From the NCBI GenBank assembly GCA_964236695.1, contig CAXSFU010000008.1, positions 18,247 to 82,246 of the forward strand: DNA of 64,000 nucleotides, in the 5' to 3' direction. Each line of letters begins with the position of its first letter. The first letter of the stretch is position 1. The translations under genes and the position numbers were made by a program. Source of the DNA: CAXSEF01 sp964236695. GTDB lineage: Bacteria > Pseudomonadota > Alphaproteobacteria > Acetobacterales > Acetobacteraceae. Positions 1 through 8,320 of the stretch are shown here, in pieces. A model generated the notes under the pieces. That model was not told the DNA's origin and ran no database searches. It was given only the letters and a program-made list of their open reading frames with translations.

Positions 1-356
1 AACCGCTCGGCGAGCCTCTCCTGCATCGGCCGCGCCACCGTGCTCATCCGCGCGAAATCCGTGACACCCTGGTGATAGATCCAGTGCCACACCTGCTTGG
101 CCCGGAACGGCTTCTCGCCCACCTCCGCCAGCGCCGCCACCAGCGCCTCGCGCGACAGCCCGACCAGCTCGCGCCGCCCGTCCGCCAGCACCCCGGTCGG
201 CGGCGCGAACAGCGCCGCCTTGGCCAGGATGCGGTCCCGCTCCACACCGCTCAGCCCGCCGACCCCGGACTCCGCCCCTATCGGCCCCGCGACCTCCGGC
301 AACCGGCCCGCGGCCCCGGCCGGCACGGCGCCGGGCGTCAGCTCCGCGCCGGGCAC
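1..356 (-). CDS. rlmN: 23S rRNA (adenine-2503)-C2 methyltransferase RlmN, N-terminal part (cut by window edge)
   Basis: Read on the minus strand, this gives the N-terminal accessory domain of RlmN, including EKPFRAKQVWHWIYHQGV and then TDFARMSTVARPMQERL, a very recognisable signature of the family. RlmN is a radical-SAM enzyme that methylates A2503 of 23S rRNA and A37 of some tRNAs. The [4Fe-4S] CxxxCxxC domain lies beyond the window edge. The start is unclear: an in-frame GTG at 356 would overlap the end of the upstream ialB-like gene by 19 bases, and a second GTG at 326 lies just after its stop. Neither has a convincing ribosome binding site, so 356 is only the longest reasonable choice. 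Identity is well supported; the start is not. Confidence 0.85.
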   Translation of the reverse strand, partial: MPGAELTPGAVPAGAAGRLPEVAGPIGAESGVGGLSGVERDRILAKAALFAPPTGVLADGRRELVGLSREALVAALAEVGEKPFRAKQVWHWIYHQGVTDFARMSTVARPMQERLAER

Positions 357-937
357 GACTTGGTCACCGCGGCATAGGCGGCGCCGAAGCCGCGCAGGCT
401 GAAGCTGTCCGCGACCTCCGCGCCGTGCGGCCCCGGCGCACGCACCACCGCGCGCGCGCCATGTCCCATCGCCAGGATCGCCGCGTGCCCGTCGCGGGCA
501 AAAGCGTTGCGCTTGCCGTCGGTGTAGAACGCGACCTTCGTCGCATCGACCTGCATCGTCACCGTCGCCGCGGTCGAGAGCGCGTAGCCCATGCTGACCG
601 CCACCGCGTCGCGCGCCGTGCCCGGCCGGTCGGTCACCGTCAGCACCACGTCGCCCCGCCCCGGCAGCCCCGCCCCGGCGCCAGTCCCTGGGCTCGCGCG
701 CACGAACGCGTAGCAGGTGGTCTGCCCGCCCTCGTCATGGGTCGCAGCCTGCCAGTCCTCGAACTTGCCCATCGACTTCGGCCCGCCCGCCGCATGGCCG
801 CGCCCGTGCTCGGCCGCGTGCTCGGTCGCACGGTGCTCCGCCCGCGCCGGGGCACGGGCCTGCTGCGCCCGCAACGGCATCGCGATCGCCAGCAGGCACA
901 GGACGGGCGGCAGAATGGTCAGGACACGAAGGCGCAT
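338..937 (-). CDS. Invasion-associated locus B (IalB) family exported protein
   Basis: 199-residue protein beginning MRLRVLTILPPVL, with a signal peptide that probably ends near residue 24 (PLRAQQA). The mature part has the IalB pattern: a W-x-A/T-x-C-Y-A-F strand (QTTCYAFVRA), then VVLTVTDRPG, a VSMGY segment, FYTDGKRNAFARDG, and a C-terminal SLRGFGAAYAAVTKSC. Two cysteines in the mature region could form a disulfide. The ATG at 937 was chosen over an upstream in-frame ATG at 973 because the signal peptide starts there. IalB proteins are named for erythrocyte invasion in Bartonella but are widespread in free-living alphaproteobacteria, where their role is unknown. It sits directly upstream of rlmN on the same strand. 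Confidence 0.8.
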   Translation of the reverse strand: MRLRVLTILPPVLCLLAIAMPLRAQQARAPARAEHRATEHAAEHGRGHAAGGPKSMGKFEDWQAATHDEGGQTTCYAFVRASPGTGAGAGLPGRGDVVLTVTDRPGTARDAVAVSMGYALSTAATVTMQVDATKVAFYTDGKRNAFARDGHAAILAMGHGARAVVRAPGPHGAEVADSFSLRGFGAAYAAVTKSCPARS

Positions 938-1015
938 GGCCGCACAGATACGGTGCCGCCCTCCCGGCGGCAAGCATCGCCGCGGGCAGGCAGTGTCCCG
1001 GCCTGAAATCCGGAA

Positions 1016-1184
1016 AGAAAGGCCGATGTCCCCGCCAAAGCCCCGCCCTCGGAACCCACTTCCTGAGTTGCGCCGGGTCCAGGGGCGGCTCCCTCCGGTG
1101 GCTTTTCCAACGATCCAGGCGGATCGTCGGAACCTTTGGCCACCTCCGCCTGGCGGGTCCAGGGCAGGGCCCTGGCCTTCCTGC
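1016..1184. repeat. Intergenic palindromic repeat, copy 1
   Basis: Fills most of the 330-bp gap between the divergent ialB-like and ATP-grasp genes. It ends with the shared right arm (GGCGGGTCCAGGGCAG, GGCCCTGGCCTTCCT) and carries the internal module seen in copies 8, 12 and 15 (CCAACGATCC, GGCGGATCGT, ACCTTTGGCCACC). The left end is degenerate. Nothing else was seen in this gap. Confidence 0.75.
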
Positions 1185-1267
1185 CCGAGCCACCCCCTTA
1201 CCGGCGTTCACCATCCCGCAACCCCAAGCGCCCAGGATCGCCCCGCATCACAGGGCCGACCCAGCGC

Positions 1268-2506
1268 ATGAACGTCCCGCTCCCAGTGCCGCCCGAGCCG
1301 CCCCGGCGTTTCTTCCCGCCGCCGCCCGCCCCGCTGCTGCGCGCCCTGGCCAGCGCCGACCAGCGGGACTGGCCGGCGGCACGCCTCTGGCTGGAGCAGG
1401 CGCTGCGCGAGCCCGCGACCCGCCACGACGCCCGCCTCCTGCTCTGGGAGGTGTGCCAGGCGCTCGGCGACCGCGACGCCGCCCTCGCCCACCTCGACGA
1501 CGCGCTGCGGGTCGACCCGCTCACCACACGCCACGCCGCCGGCCGCCCGCTGCGCCGCGTGCTCGCCCTCGCAGCGCCCGGCGACTTCCAGGCCAACCTG
1601 CCCCTCGGCGCCCTGCTCGACGCCGAAACCGAGCTGCACACGCTGTGGCTGCGCGACGCCCACGCGATCCTCGCCGACCCGCACGGCGCCGCCGGCCACC
1701 TGCCCCCCTTCGACTGCGCCTTCCTCGCCATCGCCGAGGACGACCGCCACGCCCCCGCCCTTGCCGCCGCCGACGCCCTGGTCGCGGCCCTCGGCTGCCC
1801 GGCGATCAACACCGGCCGCGCGGTTGCCGCCGTGTCGCGCGCCGGGGCCGCGGCGCTGCTGTCCGGCCTGGAAGGCGCCGTGGTGCCGCAGCCCCGCGCC
1901 GCCACCGCCGCCGAGCTGCGCGACCCCGTCTGGCGCCAGGCGCACGGGCTCGCCCTGCCGCTGGTCGTGCGCCCGGCCCGCTCCCACGCCGGCCGCGGCC
2001 TGGAGCGCGTCGACGACGCCCGCGCGCTCGACCGCCTGCTCGCCCGCGCCGACGACGCCCCGCTCCACGCCGCCCCGTTCCACGACTACCGCAGCCCCGA
2101 CGGCCTGTACCGCAAGCTCCGCGTGGCCTTCGTCGACGGCACGCCGATGCCCGTCCACCTGGCGATCCACGACCATTGGGCGGTCTGGTATTACAACGCC
2201 GGGATGGACCGCCACGCCGCCCGCCGCGCCGAGGAGGCCGCCGTCCTCGCCGACCTGCCGGGCCGGCTCCCCGCCCCGGCGTTCGCCGCCCTGCAGGCCA
2301 TTCCCGCCCGCATCGGCCTGGACTACTTCGGCCTGGACTGCGCCGTGCTGCCCGACGGCCGCCTGCTGGTGTTCGAGGTCGAGACCGGCATGCTGGTCCA
2401 CGCCGACGACCCGCTGCCGATGTTCGCCTACAAGCGCGCCGCCACGGCCCGCATCGCCCAGGCGGTCTCGGCGATGATCGACCGGCGGGTCGCGGCCGGA
2501 AGATAA
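1268..2506 (+). CDS. TPR-containing RimK-like ATP-grasp protein
   Basis: 412 residues. The N-terminal ~100 residues are a proline-rich lead-in and TPR-like helices (RDWPAARLWLEQALREP, DAALAHLDDALRVDP). The C-terminal half looks like an ATP-grasp fold: a phosphate-loop-like stretch (LVVRPARSHAGRGLERV), a substrate strand (YRKLRVAFVDGTPMPVHL) and the Mg-ATP-binding end (GLDYFGLDCAVLPDG, LLVFEVETGMLVH). ATP-grasp enzymes join a carboxylate to an amine, hydroxyl or thiol through an acyl phosphate; the substrate here cannot be named. The ATG at 1268 is the first codon after the upstream repeat; longer in-frame starts lie inside the repeat. The next gene, about 210 bases downstream with a repeat between, is a SAM methyltransferase on the same strand, so the two may act together. 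Confidence 0.7.
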   Translation: MNVPLPVPPEPPRRFFPPPPAPLLRALASADQRDWPAARLWLEQALREPATRHDARLLLWEVCQALGDRDAALAHLDDALRVDPLTTRHAAGRPLRRVLALAAPGDFQANLPLGALLDAETELHTLWLRDAHAILADPHGAAGHLPPFDCAFLAIAEDDRHAPALAAADALVAALGCPAINTGRAVAAVSRAGAAALLSGLEGAVVPQPRAATAAELRDPVWRQAHGLALPLVVRPARSHAGRGLERVDDARALDRLLARADDAPLHAAPFHDYRSPDGLYRKLRVAFVDGTPMPVHLAIHDHWAVWYYNAGMDRHAARRAEEAAVLADLPGRLPAPAFAALQAIPARIGLDYFGLDCAVLPDGRLLVFEVETGMLVHADDPLPMFAYKRAATARIAQAVSAMIDRRVAAGR

Positions 2507-2686
2507 GGAAAGGCCAGGGCTCTGCCCTGGACCCGCCGGGGGCTGAGCCCCCGGACCCACACAACGTCAGGCCTGCGGCACATGCCGTCGGCCTGTGTCC
2601 TCAACGAAACGGTTTCCAAAGGGCTCGCCCTTTGGCGGGTCCCCGCCTTCCAGCAATGGGGCAGAGCCCTGGCCTTACCTTGCTTC
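2507..2686. repeat. Intergenic palindromic repeat, copy 2
   Basis: Begins one base after the ATP-grasp stop with AAGGCCAGGGCTCTGCCCTG and ends with GCAGAGCCCTGGCCTTACC, so the two ends are inverted copies. Internal hairpins CCGGGGGCTGAGCCCCCGG and AAAGGGCTCGCCCTTTGG are also present. It separates the ATP-grasp and methyltransferase genes. Confidence 0.85.
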
Positions 2687-2716
2687 CGGGACTGCCCAAC
2701 CCCGCACCGCCGCGCT

Positions 2717-4030
2717 ATGGCCGTTACCATGACCGACCGCACCGACGCCGAGCTGGCCGCGCAGTATGAGGCGTACCCCTACCCCCGCCGCGACCCCCGC
2801 GACGAGGCCAGGCGTCTGATCGTCGGCTCCCCCGGCCACCTGCGCGAGATCGACCACTGGGTGTTCGGCGCCGTCCGCCCTGCAGACCAGCCCCTGCGCG
2901 CCCTGTTCGCCGGCGGCGGCACCGGCGACGGCACGCTGATGCTGGCCGAGCAGATGGCCCGCGCCGGCCGCCCCGGCCGCGTGACCTGGCTCGACCGCTC
3001 CTCTGCCGCCCTGCGCGTCGCCCGCGCCCGCGCCGCCGTGCGCGGCCTCGACGACGCGATCGCCTGGGAACAGGGCTCCCTGCTCGACCTCGCGGACTCC
3101 GGCCTCGGCCCTTTCGACTACATCGACTGCTGCGGCGTCCTGCACCACCTGCCCGACCCGGCGGCCGGGCTGCGCGCCCTGCTGTCGGTGCTGGCACCGG
3201 GCGGCGGCATCGGCCTCATGGTCTACGCCCCGCACGGCCGCACCGGCGTCTACATGGTGCAGGACGCGCTCCGCCTGCTCGCTCCCCCGGAACAGCCGCC
3301 GGCCGAGCGCCTCGACGTCGCCCGCCGGGTGATGCGCCACCTGCCGCCCACCGCCTGGCTGCACGCCAACACCCACTTCGGCGACCACCTCGATGGCGGC
3401 GACGCCGGCCTCTACGACCTGCTGCTCAACCCCCGCGACCGGGCCTACGACATCGCCTCCCTCGCCGCCCTGCTCGACGCGGCAGGGCTGGAGGCGGCCG
3501 CCCTGATGGAGCCGATGCGCTACGACCCCGACGTGCTGCTCCCCGACCCCCGCCTGCGCGCCCGCGCCGCCGGCCTCGGCCGCGTCGAGCGCTGGGCGCT
3601 GGCCGAGTCGCTCGCCGGCAACATGAGCACCCACATCGCCTACTGCCGCCGCCGCGGCGAGACCCCGGCCGCGCCCGACCCGATGCGCCCCGACGCCGTG
3701 CCGGTGGCCCGCGAGATGCCGGCGCCCGAGCTGGCCCGCGGCATCCGGCCCGACGGCACCCTGCCGATGGTACTGGACGGCCTGCGCGTGCCGGTGCCCC
3801 TGCCCCCGCTCGCGGCCGCGATCCTCGCCCTGGTCGACGGCGAGCGCAGCGTGGCCGGCATCGCCGCCATCCTCGCCGACCGCGGCACCCCCGCCGCCGC
3901 CTTCGCCGCCGCCTGGCGCGACACCTTCGCGAAGCTGAACGCCCTGAACCGCGTGCTGCTCCGACCTCCCGCCTCGCCCGCTGCCGCGCCCGACGCGTCG
4001 CCCGGCCTGCGCGCCGATGCGCTCCCATGA
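2717..4030 (+). CDS. Class I SAM-dependent methyltransferase with PqqD-like C-terminal segment
   Basis: 437 residues. After an N-terminal YEAYPYPRRDP motif comes a Rossmann methyltransferase core: SAM loop ALFAGGGTGDGTLMLAEQM (motif I), WLDRSSAALRVARARA, and FDYIDCCGVLHHLPDP (motif IV). The last ~80 residues (PLPPLAAAILALVDGERS, VAGIAAILADRG) resemble the winged-helix PqqD/RiPP-recognition fold; this is an impression from sequence pattern only. The substrate is unknown. ATG 2717 (MAVTMTD) and ATG 2729 (MTDRTDA) are both possible. The TGA stop overlaps the ATG of nadQ by four bases (ATGA), so the two are translationally coupled, which may place the methyltransferase in the NAD regulator's transcription unit. 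Confidence 0.75.
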   Translation: MAVTMTDRTDAELAAQYEAYPYPRRDPRDEARRLIVGSPGHLREIDHWVFGAVRPADQPLRALFAGGGTGDGTLMLAEQMARAGRPGRVTWLDRSSAALRVARARAAVRGLDDAIAWEQGSLLDLADSGLGPFDYIDCCGVLHHLPDPAAGLRALLSVLAPGGGIGLMVYAPHGRTGVYMVQDALRLLAPPEQPPAERLDVARRVMRHLPPTAWLHANTHFGDHLDGGDAGLYDLLLNPRDRAYDIASLAALLDAAGLEAAALMEPMRYDPDVLLPDPRLRARAAGLGRVERWALAESLAGNMSTHIAYCRRRGETPAAPDPMRPDAVPVAREMPAPELARGIRPDGTLPMVLDGLRVPVPLPPLAAAILALVDGERSVAGIAAILADRGTPAAAFAAAWRDTFAKLNALNRVLLRPPASPAAAPDASPGLRADALP

Positions 4031-5037
4031 CCCCGCGTCCCAGCGTGGCCCCCGGCATGGCGGTGGTCGCCGACCTGATCGCGGTGATCGTGGCCGTCAC
4101 CGACGACCAGCCGCGCGTGCTGACCCTGGCCGGCGCGGCGCTGCCGGCGGGCCCGTTCGCCTCCGAGCACCGCTCCCTGCAGTCCGGCCTGCGCTCCTGG
4201 GTGGAGCGCCAGACCCATCACCCCCTCGGCTACGTCGAGCAGCTCTACACCTTCGCCGACCGCGACCGCGGCCCCTCGGAGCAGGAGCAGCGCGTGATCT
4301 CGGTGAGCTATCTCGGCCTGACCCGCGAGGCCGGCGCCGCGGCCCGCCCGCCCGCCCCGGACCCCGCGCCCGCCCCGGGCTCCATGCCCGCCGGCGAGCG
4401 CGGCGTCCCCGCCGGCGCGAGCTGGGGCCATTGGTACGATTACTTCCCCTGGGAGGACCGCCGCAACGGCGCCGGCGAGCGCGTCGCCGCCCTGGTCCTG
4501 CCCGCCCTCGCCACCTGGGCCGCGCAGGAGACCGGCGAGCGCCGTCGCGACCGCGAGCGCCGCGCCGCCATCAGCTTCGGCACCGCCGGCACGCGCGCCT
4601 GGAACGAGGAGCTGGTGCTGCAGCGCTACGAGCTGCTGCACGAGGCCGGCCTGGTCGAGGAGGCCGCCGACCGCACCCGCCTTGCCGCCACCCCGGAACT
4701 GCCGGGACGCCGCATGGTCCACGACCACCGACGCATCCTGGCCACCGGCATCGCCCGCCTGCGCGCCAAGATCAAGTACCGCCCCGTGGTCTTCGAGCTG
4801 ATGCCGCCGGAGTTCACCCTGCTGCAGCTGCAGCGCGCGGTGGAGGCGCTGGCCGGCCGGCTGCTGCACAAACCGAACTTCCGCCGCCTGATCGCCCAGC
4901 AGGCCCTGGTGGAGGAGACCGGCGCCATGACCAGCGGCACCGGCGGCCGCCCGGCGCAACTGTTCCGCTTCCGCCGCGAGGTGCTGCTGGAACGCGCCGC
5001 CGCCGGCACCAAGCTGCCGCTCGCCCGGATGCTGTGA
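4027..5037 (+). CDS. nadQ: NUDIX-related NAD biosynthesis regulator, NadQ type (COG4111)
   Basis: 336 residues. The N-terminal half is a degenerate NUDIX-like domain (LIAVIVAVTDDQPRVLTL, then LPAGPFASEHRSLQSGLRSW and YVEQLYTFADRDR). The C-terminal ~110 residues form a winged-helix-type DNA-binding region (KIKYRPVVFELMPPEFTLLQ, LQRAVEALAG, KPNFRRLI, RPAQLFRF). This architecture is that of the NrtR/NadQ regulators, and the COG4111 branch controls nadABC in alphaproteobacteria. The position, one intergenic region upstream of nadA-nadB-nadC, strongly supports the call. The start ATG overlaps the methyltransferase stop. The symbol rests on domain pattern plus context, since binding cannot be shown here. 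Confidence 0.75.
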   Translation: MTPRPSVAPGMAVVADLIAVIVAVTDDQPRVLTLAGAALPAGPFASEHRSLQSGLRSWVERQTHHPLGYVEQLYTFADRDRGPSEQEQRVISVSYLGLTREAGAAARPPAPDPAPAPGSMPAGERGVPAGASWGHWYDYFPWEDRRNGAGERVAALVLPALATWAAQETGERRRDRERRAAISFGTAGTRAWNEELVLQRYELLHEAGLVEEAADRTRLAATPELPGRRMVHDHRRILATGIARLRAKIKYRPVVFELMPPEFTLLQLQRAVEALAGRLLHKPNFRRLIAQQALVEETGAMTSGTGGRPAQLFRFRREVLLERAAAGTKLPLARML

Positions 5038-5061
5038 GGTCCAGGGCGAACGGGGCCGGAT

Positions 5062-5242
5062 AAGCAAGCAAGGTTGAGGCTCCGCCTCGAACTCCGCCAA
5101 AGGTGAGCCTTTGGAATCCTCTCCTCAAGGCAGGAGATCAAAGGGCCACACGGTTCTTTGCGGGTCGGGGCGCAGCCTGCCAAAGGCTCCAATGGCCCGC
5201 TTGGAGCCATTGGCAGGGCACGCGGACGAAGCTCAGCCTTGC
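5062..5242. repeat. Intergenic palindromic repeat, copy 3
   Basis: Starts with AAGCAAGCAAGGTTGAGG and ends with AAGCTCAGCCTTGCC. Internal GGTGAGCCTTTGGAATCC and GATCAAAGGGCC modules match other copies. It lies between nadQ and the nadA promoter, in the first two thirds of a 390-bp gap. Confidence 0.75.
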
Positions 5243-5323
5243 CCACTGGCCCTGCCAGATCCCGCCACTGGATACCGTCGCAGTCTTGTGTCCGACCCTG
5301 CGCTCCGCCGCCCGGCAGGAAGC

Positions 5324-5354
5324 TTGACTCCATAATACTCGTGCCCAGTATAAT
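5324..5354 (+). promoter_or_regulatory. Predicted sigma-70-type promoter of nadABC with overlapping inverted repeat
   Basis: TTGACT at 5324-5329 and TATAAT at 5349-5354 are separated by 19 bases, slightly long but otherwise near consensus in a strongly GC-rich region. The -10 box overlaps a near-perfect inverted repeat, ATAATACT (5332-5339) and AGTATAAT (5347-5354), with one mismatch and a 7-base spacer. That is a plausible repressor site. Confidence 0.6.
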
Positions 5355-5398
5355 ACGGCAGGGCAGCGTCCCTGCCCTCGGCACCCCGTCGCCGAATT

Positions 5399-5419
5399 TA
5401 TGCTCAAACTGAGTTCATA
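5399..5419. promoter_or_regulatory. Candidate NadQ operator immediately upstream of nadA
   Basis: TATGCTCA, spacer AAC, TGAGTTCATA: a dyad with a perfect CTCA/TGAG core and partly symmetric A/T flanks. It lies 9 bases before the nadA ATG and downstream of the predicted promoter, a position suited to repression. Assignment to NadQ is inference from position and symmetry. Confidence 0.45.
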
Positions 5420-5427
5420 GGTGCCAG

Positions 5428-6408
5428 ATGTCCGACGCCGGTCTCCTCGAACGCACCGCCCCGCTCTACGACCGCGTGCGCCGCGTGGTGCCGCCGATGG
5501 AGTGGCCGTTCTTCGCCGACGACGTCGACGCGATCCTGCGCCTCAAGCGCGAGCGCCGCGCCGTGATCCTGGCGCACAACTACCAGACCCCAGAGATCTT
5601 CCACTGCGTGTCCGACATCGTGGGCGACAGCCTGGCCCTCGCCCGCCGCGCCGTCGACGTCGACGCGGACGTGATCGTGCTGGCCGGCGTGCACTTCATG
5701 GCCGAAACCGCGAAGCTGCTGAACCCCGGCCGCACCGTGCTGATCCCCGACGCGAACGCCGGCTGCTCGCTGGCGGAGTCGATCACCGCGGCCGACGTGC
5801 GCGCGCTCCGTCTCGCCCACCCCGGCGTCCCCGTCGTGACCTACGTCAACACCTCGGCCGCGGTGAAGGCGGAGAGCGACATCTGCTGCACCTCCGGCAA
5901 CGCCCGGCGCGTGGTGGAGTCGCTCGGCGCGCCCCGCGTCATCATGATCCCCGACGAGTACCTCGCGCAGAACATCGCCCGCGAGACCGGCGTGGAGATC
6001 ATCACCTGGGCCGGCCACTGCGAGGTGCACGAGCGCTTCACCCCCGCCCAGATCCGCGAGCTGCGCGCCGCCCACCCCGGCGTCACCGTGCTGGCCCACC
6101 CGGAATGCCCGCCCGCCGTGGTCGCGGAGGCCGATTTCTCCGGCTCCACCGCGATGATGGAGGACTACCTGCAGAGCCACGCGCCCGGCCGCATCGCGCT
6201 GATCACCGAGTGCTCGATGAGCGACAACCTCGCCGTGCGCCACCCGGAGGTCGACTTCATCCGGCCCTGCAACCTGTGCCCGCACATGAAGCGCATCACC
6301 CTGGCCGGCATCCGCCGCTCGCTGGAAACCATGACCACGGAGGTCGTGATCGACCCGGGCCTGGCCGGCCGCGCCCGCCTCGCCGTCGAGCGCATGCTCG
6401 CGATCTGA
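5428..6408 (+). CDS. nadA: Quinolinate synthase NadA
   Basis: 326 residues. It condenses iminoaspartate (from NadB) with dihydroxyacetone phosphate to quinolinate using an oxygen-sensitive [4Fe-4S] cluster. Family marks are AVILAHNYQTPEIF near residue 50, GVHFMAETAKLLNP, DANAGCSLAES, TYVNTSAAVKAESDICCTS, WAGHCEVHERF and CNLCPHMKRITL. Likely cluster cysteines are C113, C198 and C284. It is the first gene of nadA-nadB-nadC, behind a predicted promoter and operator-like dyads. No good Shine-Dalgarno precedes the ATG at 5428, but the conserved N-terminus fits that start. A palindromic repeat separates it from nadB. Confidence 0.95.
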   Translation: MSDAGLLERTAPLYDRVRRVVPPMEWPFFADDVDAILRLKRERRAVILAHNYQTPEIFHCVSDIVGDSLALARRAVDVDADVIVLAGVHFMAETAKLLNPGRTVLIPDANAGCSLAESITAADVRALRLAHPGVPVVTYVNTSAAVKAESDICCTSGNARRVVESLGAPRVIMIPDEYLAQNIARETGVEIITWAGHCEVHERFTPAQIRELRAAHPGVTVLAHPECPPAVVAEADFSGSTAMMEDYLQSHAPGRIALITECSMSDNLAVRHPEVDFIRPCNLCPHMKRITLAGIRRSLETMTTEVVIDPGLAGRARLAVERMLAI

Positions 6409-6419
6409 TGACCGGCTCG

Positions 6420-6552
6420 AAGCAAGGCCAGGGGCTCTGCCCCTGGACCCCGCCAGGGGGAAGCCCCCCTGGACCGGCTTTTCTTAAGTCACGGGATCAA
6501 AGGGTCCTCGGACCCTTTGCGGGTCTGGGCAGAGCCCGGCCTTCCTTGCCGC
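6420..6552. repeat. Intergenic palindromic repeat, copy 4
   Basis: Left arm GCAAGGCCAGGGGCTCTGCC, right arm GGGCAGAGCCCGGCCTTCC, internal hairpins CAGGGGGAAGCCCCCCTG and AAAGGGTCCTCGGACCCTTT. It lies inside the nadABC operon, between nadA and nadB. Confidence 0.85.
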
Positions 6553-6595
6553 CCTTCCTTTCGAACCAAGCCCTGCGGGCTTCTGGAGCTTCGAG

Positions 6596-8317
6596 ATGAC
6601 CAAGATCCGTCTGTCCCAGGACGATGTGCTGATTGTCGGTGCCGGCCTCGCCGGCCTGCTGACGGCGCTGCACCTGGCGCCGCAGCCGGTGACGATCCTG
6701 ACCGCGGGCGCGCTCGGCACCCTGTCGTCAAGCGCCTGGGCGCAGGGCGGCGTCGCGGCCGCCGTCGGCCCGGACGACAGCACCGAACTGCACCTCGCCG
6801 ACACGCTCGCCGCCGGCGCCGGCCTGTGCGACGCCCTCGCTGCCCGACGCATCGTCGAGGCCGGGCCCTCGGTGATCGAGACCCTCGCCCGCTTCGGCAC
6901 CCGCTTCGACCGCGACGCGGACGGCACGCTGCGCGTCGGGCTGGAGGCCGCGCACTCGCGCCGCCGCATCGTGCACGCCACCGGCGACGGCGCCGGCCGC
7001 GAGATCGTCCGCGCCCTGGTCGCCGCAGTGCAGGCCACGCCGTCGATCACCGTGCTGGAGGGCCTGTCCGCCCGCCGTCTGCTGCTCGACGGCCCCGCGT
7101 CTGAAGGCGGCCGGGTGTGCGGCGTGCTCGCGCAGCGTCGCGGCGAAAGCGTGGTGCTGCGCGCCTCGCGCGTGGTGCTCGCCACCGGCGGCGTCGGCGG
7201 ACTGTTCCGCCACACCACCAACCCGTTCGGCGCGTACGGCGCGGGCATCGCCATGGCCGCGCTGGCCGGCGCCGCCCTGCGCGGCATGGAGTTCGTGCAG
7301 TTCCACCCGACCGCGCTCGACGTCGGCCGCGACCCGATGCCGCTGGTCAGCGAGGCGGTGCGCGGCGAGGGCGCCGTCCTGATCGACGGCAGCGGCACCC
7401 CGGTGATGGCCGGCTTCGCCCGCGGCGACCTGGAGCCGCGCGACGTGGTGTCGCGCGAAGTGTGGCGCGTGCTCGCGGCCGGCGGCAGCGTGCGCCTCGA
7501 CGCCCGCGGCATCGCGGATTTCGCGGGCCACTTCCCGGCGATCCACGCCTTCTGCCGCACCGCTGGCATCGACCCTACGGTCCAGCCGATCCCGGTGCGC
7601 CCGGCCGCGCACTACCACATGGGCGGCGTCGCGGTGGACGCCGTCGGCCGCACCGGCGTGCCCGGCCTGTGGGCCTGCGGCGAAGTGGCCAGCACTGGCC
7701 TGCACGGCGCCAACCGCCTGGCCAGCAACTCCCTGCTCGAGGCCGCCGCCTGCGCCCGCTTCGTCGCCGACGACCTCGCCACCACGTCTTCCCGATCCGC
7801 CCCCGCGCCCGACCTGCCGCTCACCCCCGCCGACCTGTCGCTGTCAACCGTTGCCCGCCTCGTCCCCGGCGCGCGTCGCCCGGCCTCCAGTCCGGTGCTC
7901 GGCGACACCGACGGCGGCGACGCGGCCCGGCGCGACCTCCTCGTGCCGGCCGACGCCGCCATCGTCCGCCCTCTGGTCTCGCGCGGCCTCGGCGTGCTGC
8001 GCGACGCGCACGGACTGCGCGAGGCCGTGCTCGCCCTGCTGCCCCGCGTCGAGGCGGAGGACGCCGCCTCCGACCCGGCCCGCGTCGCCCTGCTGATCGC
8101 CGTAGCCGCCCTGCGGCGCGCCGAGCAGGTCGGCAGCCACTGGCGCACCGACACCGCGCAGGCCGGCGCCGCGGGCACGCAGGACAACACGTCCGCCGCG
8201 CAGGACCGCCCGTCCACGCCCCTGCCGCTGCTGACCCTCGACGAGGCCCTCGCCGCCGCCCGCCTGCTGCGCGACGCGGTCGCCCTGCCGCAGCCGCTGC
8301 TCGCCAGGCGGGCCTGA
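6596..8317 (+). CDS. nadB: L-aspartate oxidase NadB
   Basis: 573 residues, FAD-dependent. It oxidises L-aspartate to iminoaspartate for NadA. The N-terminal FAD-binding motif is DVLIVGAGLAGLLTALHL (residues ~10-27). SSSAWAQGGVAAA, EAAHSRRRIVHATGDGAG, FHPTAL, and the C-terminal HYHMGGVAVDAVGRTG and NRLASNSLLEA motifs mark the fumarate reductase/NadB family. TGGAGCTTCGAG before the ATG at 6596 gives a good ribosome binding site. The stop is followed three bases later by nadC, so the two are co-transcribed. The C-terminal ~180 residues are more variable, with alanine-rich linkers, but end as expected in a helical domain. Confidence 0.95.
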   Translation: MTKIRLSQDDVLIVGAGLAGLLTALHLAPQPVTILTAGALGTLSSSAWAQGGVAAAVGPDDSTELHLADTLAAGAGLCDALAARRIVEAGPSVIETLARFGTRFDRDADGTLRVGLEAAHSRRRIVHATGDGAGREIVRALVAAVQATPSITVLEGLSARRLLLDGPASEGGRVCGVLAQRRGESVVLRASRVVLATGGVGGLFRHTTNPFGAYGAGIAMAALAGAALRGMEFVQFHPTALDVGRDPMPLVSEAVRGEGAVLIDGSGTPVMAGFARGDLEPRDVVSREVWRVLAAGGSVRLDARGIADFAGHFPAIHAFCRTAGIDPTVQPIPVRPAAHYHMGGVAVDAVGRTGVPGLWACGEVASTGLHGANRLASNSLLEAAACARFVADDLATTSSRSAPAPDLPLTPADLSLSTVARLVPGARRPASSPVLGDTDGGDAARRDLLVPADAAIVRPLVSRGLGVLRDAHGLREAVLALLPRVEAEDAASDPARVALLIAVAALRRAEQVGSHWRTDTAQAGAAGTQDNTSAAQDRPSTPLPLLTLDEALAAARLLRDAVALPQPLLARRA

Positions 8318-8320
8318 GCC

